DNA of 22,087 bases from a virus. Where the stretch lies: positions 1-22,087 of the IMG/VR virus record IMGVR_UViG_3300049727_000049; one strand, given 5' to 3'. Within the stretch, counting starts at the first letter, position 1, and every line of letters begins with the position of its first letter. A program made the translations under genes and the position numbers. Of the stretch, positions 20,205 through 22,087 are shown piece after piece. The notes below the pieces were generated by a model. The model was not told the origin of the DNA and made no database searches. It saw only the letters and a program-made list of their open reading frames with translations.

Positions 20205-20501
20205 ATGAAATATATAACAAGCACGACAGGTTCTAAAATCACTTTCAACATAAATGCAAACAGAAAAATCGTAATTGATACGATTGTTCCCGTTCAAGTT
20301 GAAGATTCTGAATTTGTCCTACTCGATTCCCGTTTAGGTTCAGCATTAAAATTAGTTGACATCAATGCTCCTGCTAAAATGAACAAAATTGATAAAAAGG
20401 AGGAGGAAGATGATGAAGACACTGATTCAACTCTTAAAAAAGGAGAAGAAAATACTGAGGCTAAATTTAGTGAAGAAGATACCGAAGAAGATACTCTTTA
20501 G
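20205..20501 (+). CDS. Small structural-region protein with acidic tail (98 aa)
   Basis: A short beta-type domain (KYITSTTGSKITFNINANRK; IVPVQVEDSEFVLLDSRLGS) is followed by a Lys/Glu/Asp-only tail of about 35 residues (DKKEEEDDEDTDS...). Position after the capsid and putative decoration genes suggests a minor head or head-completion protein. Identity is unknown; the tail may be disordered and bind basic partners. Confidence 0.55.
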   Translation: MKYITSTTGSKITFNINANRKIVIDTIVPVQVEDSEFVLLDSRLGSALKLVDINAPAKMNKIDKKEEEDDEDTDSTLKKGEENTEAKFSEEDTEEDTL

Positions 20502-20545
20502 GCTTCTACTCTGCCCTATGTGTTTGAAGGGTGGGGCTAGAATCC
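20501..20545 (+). promoter_or_regulatory. Intergenic stem-loop in the structural operon
   Basis: TTCTA-CTCTGCCCT (20504-20517) pairs with AGGGTGGGG-c-TAGAA (20528-20542), 14 pairs with three G-U and one bulged C; two further G-C pairs lie outside. No T tract follows. It lies between two structural genes and may act in mRNA stability or processing. Confidence 0.45.
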
Positions 20546-20577
20546 TAAAACTATTACAAGTTTAACTACAAAATACT

Positions 20578-21003
20578 ATGTCAAGAATTATCCAAGCTCC
20601 ACATATTGCATTAAGTGCCGCAGCAGCCAATGTAGCTGGTGCCGCTCTTGATGTAAGAGGTTATAAAAATATAACTCTTGCTGTTTACACTACGGGCTCA
20701 ACCACAGCGACAATTAAGTTTGCTGTTTCTAACGCACTCACAGTTCCAACTTTTAGTTCGGCTGCAAGTGCAACAAATCTTTATGACTATGTTCAAATTA
20801 CTCCAGTTAATAGTCAATTAACAGCAGACCATCTAGCTGGTTCTACTGGTATTGCTTTAACAGGAACAGATATAGTAAAAATGTATACTGTTGATTCTTC
20901 TAATAACTCTTGTTCTTTCCGATGGATTTGTCCTATCGTTTCAGGCTACTCAGCTGGTTCAATCAATGTCGCTATAACTGGTTCTTCTGACGAAAGTCGT
21001 TAA
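20578..21003 (+). CDS. Putative structural protein, beta-rich (141 aa)
   Basis: A Thr/Ser/Ala-rich protein with strand-like pattern throughout (NITLAVYTTGSTTATIKFAV; GIALTGTDIVKMYTVDSSNN; AGSINVAITGSSDESR). It resembles small jelly-roll type decoration or tail-attached proteins by composition. It follows the acidic-tail gene and precedes a degenerate tail-type gene. No named family. Confidence 0.55.
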   Translation: MSRIIQAPHIALSAAAANVAGAALDVRGYKNITLAVYTTGSTTATIKFAVSNALTVPTFSSAASATNLYDYVQITPVNSQLTADHLAGSTGIALTGTDIVKMYTVDSSNNSCSFRWICPIVSGYSAGSINVAITGSSDESR

Positions 21004-21060
21004 TTTAATTAATTTAATATAAAAATATTATGTCAGAACAAACTACAACAGAACAAATTG

Positions 21061-21213
21061 ATGGCGATATTAAATAAATTTAGCACACCGATAGTTGCAG
21101 GAGGAGAAATAAGTAATAGAACAAATCCTGGAATGATACAAAATCAACCAATGTCAAAAGATGAATTACAAAGTAAAATACCTGGACTTTTCGGAGGTAA
21201 TGTTAATCAATAG
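21061..21213 (+). CDS. Small hypothetical protein (50 aa)
   Basis: An ATG at 21061 opens a 50-residue frame (MAILNKFSTPIVAGGEISNR, then QPMSKDELQSKIPGLFGGNV). It overlaps a 15-codon frame (21030-21077) whose end carries a 15-bp sequence repeated at 21363. The Gly-rich, compositionally normal sequence may be coding, but this stretch looks partly decayed, so confidence is low. Confidence 0.35.
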   Translation: MAILNKFSTPIVAGGEISNRTNPGMIQNQPMSKDELQSKIPGLFGGNVNQ

Positions 21214-21310
21214 TTTTGATACCATTTATGAAACAAGCAACAAACCAGATTAAAACAATAACATATATCATGACTACAATATACCACATTAAAATTAAAA
21301 ATACAATACT

Positions 21311-21596
21311 ATGGTAGAGATATTTCAACCAAGTGAAGCAGGCGTAACCACAATCAATGGACTTGATGGCGATATTACCCTCGCCGCAGGAACAAACATA
21401 ACTCTCGTACCAAAAATAGAAAAATAGACGATTATACTTTACAAATAACAACCCAACCACCAGCACCAGAACCAATCGTGCAAACTTATGATAGAGGATT
21501 TATAGAACAACAAGTGAAATAAATGAAAATATTGGAACTGCACAAGCGACAATAAATCAAGGACAGGCGGAATTATCGATGATAGAAGCATTATAA
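21311..21596 (+). pseudogene. Frameshifted tail/appendage-type gene
   Basis: The first frame (21311-21427, 38 aa) reads VTTINGLDGDITLAAGTNIT followed by LVP, a motif common in phage tail fibres and neck appendages, then stops. An exact 8-bp tandem duplication sits at the break; removing one copy joins it in frame to IDDYTLQITTQPPAPEPIVQ and on to a stop at 21522. A second shift would join SEINENIGTAQATINQGQAE, ending at 21596. So at least one, probably two, indels interrupt a once longer gene. Alternatives: sequence error, or programmed or phase-variable shifting. Confidence 0.6.
21412..21427 (+). repeat. Exact 8-bp tandem duplication causing a frameshift
   Basis: AAAAATAG is repeated directly at 21412-21419 and 21420-21427. 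The second copy brings a TAG into frame and shifts the reading frame of the tail-type gene. Confidence 0.85.
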
Positions 21597-21610
21597 ATAA
21601 CATTATTAAC

Positions 21611-21937
21611 ATGGAACAAGACATAGACATAGGAAAATTAACAGATAGAGAACTTTTGGTAAAAATTGCCACTACTTCTACTTTGAATTTTGCCGAAGTG
21701 CGTAAAGATATTAAGGAATTAAAAGATGGAACGACTGCTAAAATTTCCGACCACGAGGAAAGAATACGCAAAGTAGAAAATGACTTTCTCGGAAAAAAAG
21801 AACATGAAAAGATACACGTAGTTCTTGAAAAATTTGTAGAGGGATTAAATACAAAAATAAACTACGTCTACGCTTTCTCGGCTGGGGTTGCTGGACTCGC
21901 TTCATTGTTAATGTGGATTTTTGAGAATAAAAAATAA
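21611..21937 (+). CDS. Putative holin / XhlA-like membrane protein (108 aa)
   Basis: Residues 1-80 are charged and coiled-coil-like (EVRKDIKELKDGTTAKISDH, EERIRKVENDFLGKKEHEKI), followed by one C-terminal transmembrane helix at about residues 84-104 (YVYAFSAGVAGLASLLMWIF) and a short basic end. This is the layout of XhlA/hemolysin-type proteins that help holins permeabilise the host membrane. The neighbour downstream begins like a papain-type peptidase, so a lysis pair is plausible. A tail-associated coiled coil is the alternative. Confidence 0.6.
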   Translation: MEQDIDIGKLTDRELLVKIATTSTLNFAEVRKDIKELKDGTTAKISDHEERIRKVENDFLGKKEHEKIHVVLEKFVEGLNTKINYVYAFSAGVAGLASLLMWIFENKK

Positions 21938-21938
21938 T

Positions 21939-22087
21939 ATGAAATACAAATTAGGTGCAATTATAGACGAAAATAGAACAGTAGAAAAGGAATATGTGGT
22001 TAGTGCCACAGTTCTCCCGCCTTTTGTTTTAACAGACATTTCTCATTTACCAGTTTTAAATCAAGGACAGCAACCTGCTTGCGTGGG
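21939..22087 (+). CDS. Partial papain-like (C1) cysteine peptidase
   Basis: ATG at 21939; 49 full codons before the right edge. The N-terminus ends in LPVLNQGQQPACVG, which matches the active-site start of papain-family peptidases (QG..xxCxA), with the catalytic Cys at residue 48 and Gln at 42 as the oxyanion glutamine. The His and Asn of the triad would lie beyond the window. Phage members act in lysis, head processing or host-protein cleavage; placement after a holin-like gene favours lysis. Only the first motif is visible. Confidence 0.65.
   Translation, partial: MKYKLGAIIDENRTVEKEYVVSATVLPPFVLTDISHLPVLNQGQQPACV

Noticed and set aside
21203-21475. Leftward 90-aa hydrophobic frame
   Set aside because: Lies antisense to the tail-type gene and is the usual Val/Leu-rich shadow of an AT-rich coding strand.
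1-22087. Alternative genetic code (TGA or TAG read as an amino acid)
   Set aside because: Several tight gene junctions use TGA or TAG as the natural stop (for example 1923-1925 and 10283-10285), and core genes such as terL and groEL need no reassignment.

Overview
The window is a piece of an AT-rich, double-stranded DNA tailed-phage genome (Caudoviricetes). It carries a terminase pair, portal, scaffold-like protein, major capsid protein candidate, holin-like protein and the start of a papain-like lysis or processing peptidase. No integrase, tRNA, rRNA or CRISPR array is visible. The host cannot be named. Most starts lack a Shine-Dalgarno sequence and many sit in an ATAAATWTATG context, yet several promoters are close to the sigma70 consensus (TTGACA, 17 bp, TATAAT-like). 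TGA is used as a normal stop.

Layout. (1) 1-7796, all leftward: tightly packed small early genes. The recognisable ones form a recombination/nuclease group: RusA-like resolvase, putative OB-fold DNA-binding protein, excisionase-type helix-turn-helix protein, zinc-ribbon protein and Cas4-like PD-(D/E)XK nuclease. To their right lie about a dozen unrecognised small proteins, the usual place for host-takeover or anti-defence genes. (2) 7797-9415, the divergent control region: an AT-rich gap with inverted repeats, a possible small RNA, a free-standing HNH endonuclease with its own promoter, and a rightward leader. The leader holds a promoter, a hairpin, an intrinsic terminator and a ~205-nt RNA that folds as a closed four-way junction. 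(3) 9416-22087, all rightward: late genes in the order zinc-finger protein, TerS-like, 57-aa protein, TerL, GroEL-type chaperonin, 92-aa protein, portal, two small proteins, promoter, scaffold, terminator, decoration-like protein, broken homing endonuclease, major capsid protein, three structural proteins, a frameshifted tail-type gene, holin-like protein and papain-like peptidase.

How it may work together. The leftward block would act early in DNA processing and recombination. The rightward block packages DNA and builds heads. The chaperonin sits inside the head operon with a separate extended -10 promoter and a palindrome at the expected transcription start, so extra folding capacity for capsid or tail subunits is the natural reading. 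Stem-loops between structural genes may set their expression ratios.

Most worth following up: the structured RNA and leader at 9015-9338, the phage GroEL (catalytic aspartates kept, altered co-chaperonin-binding face, no GroES in view), the split homing endonuclease directly in front of a capsid gene that lacks an ATG, and an exact 8-bp tandem duplication that breaks a tail-type gene.
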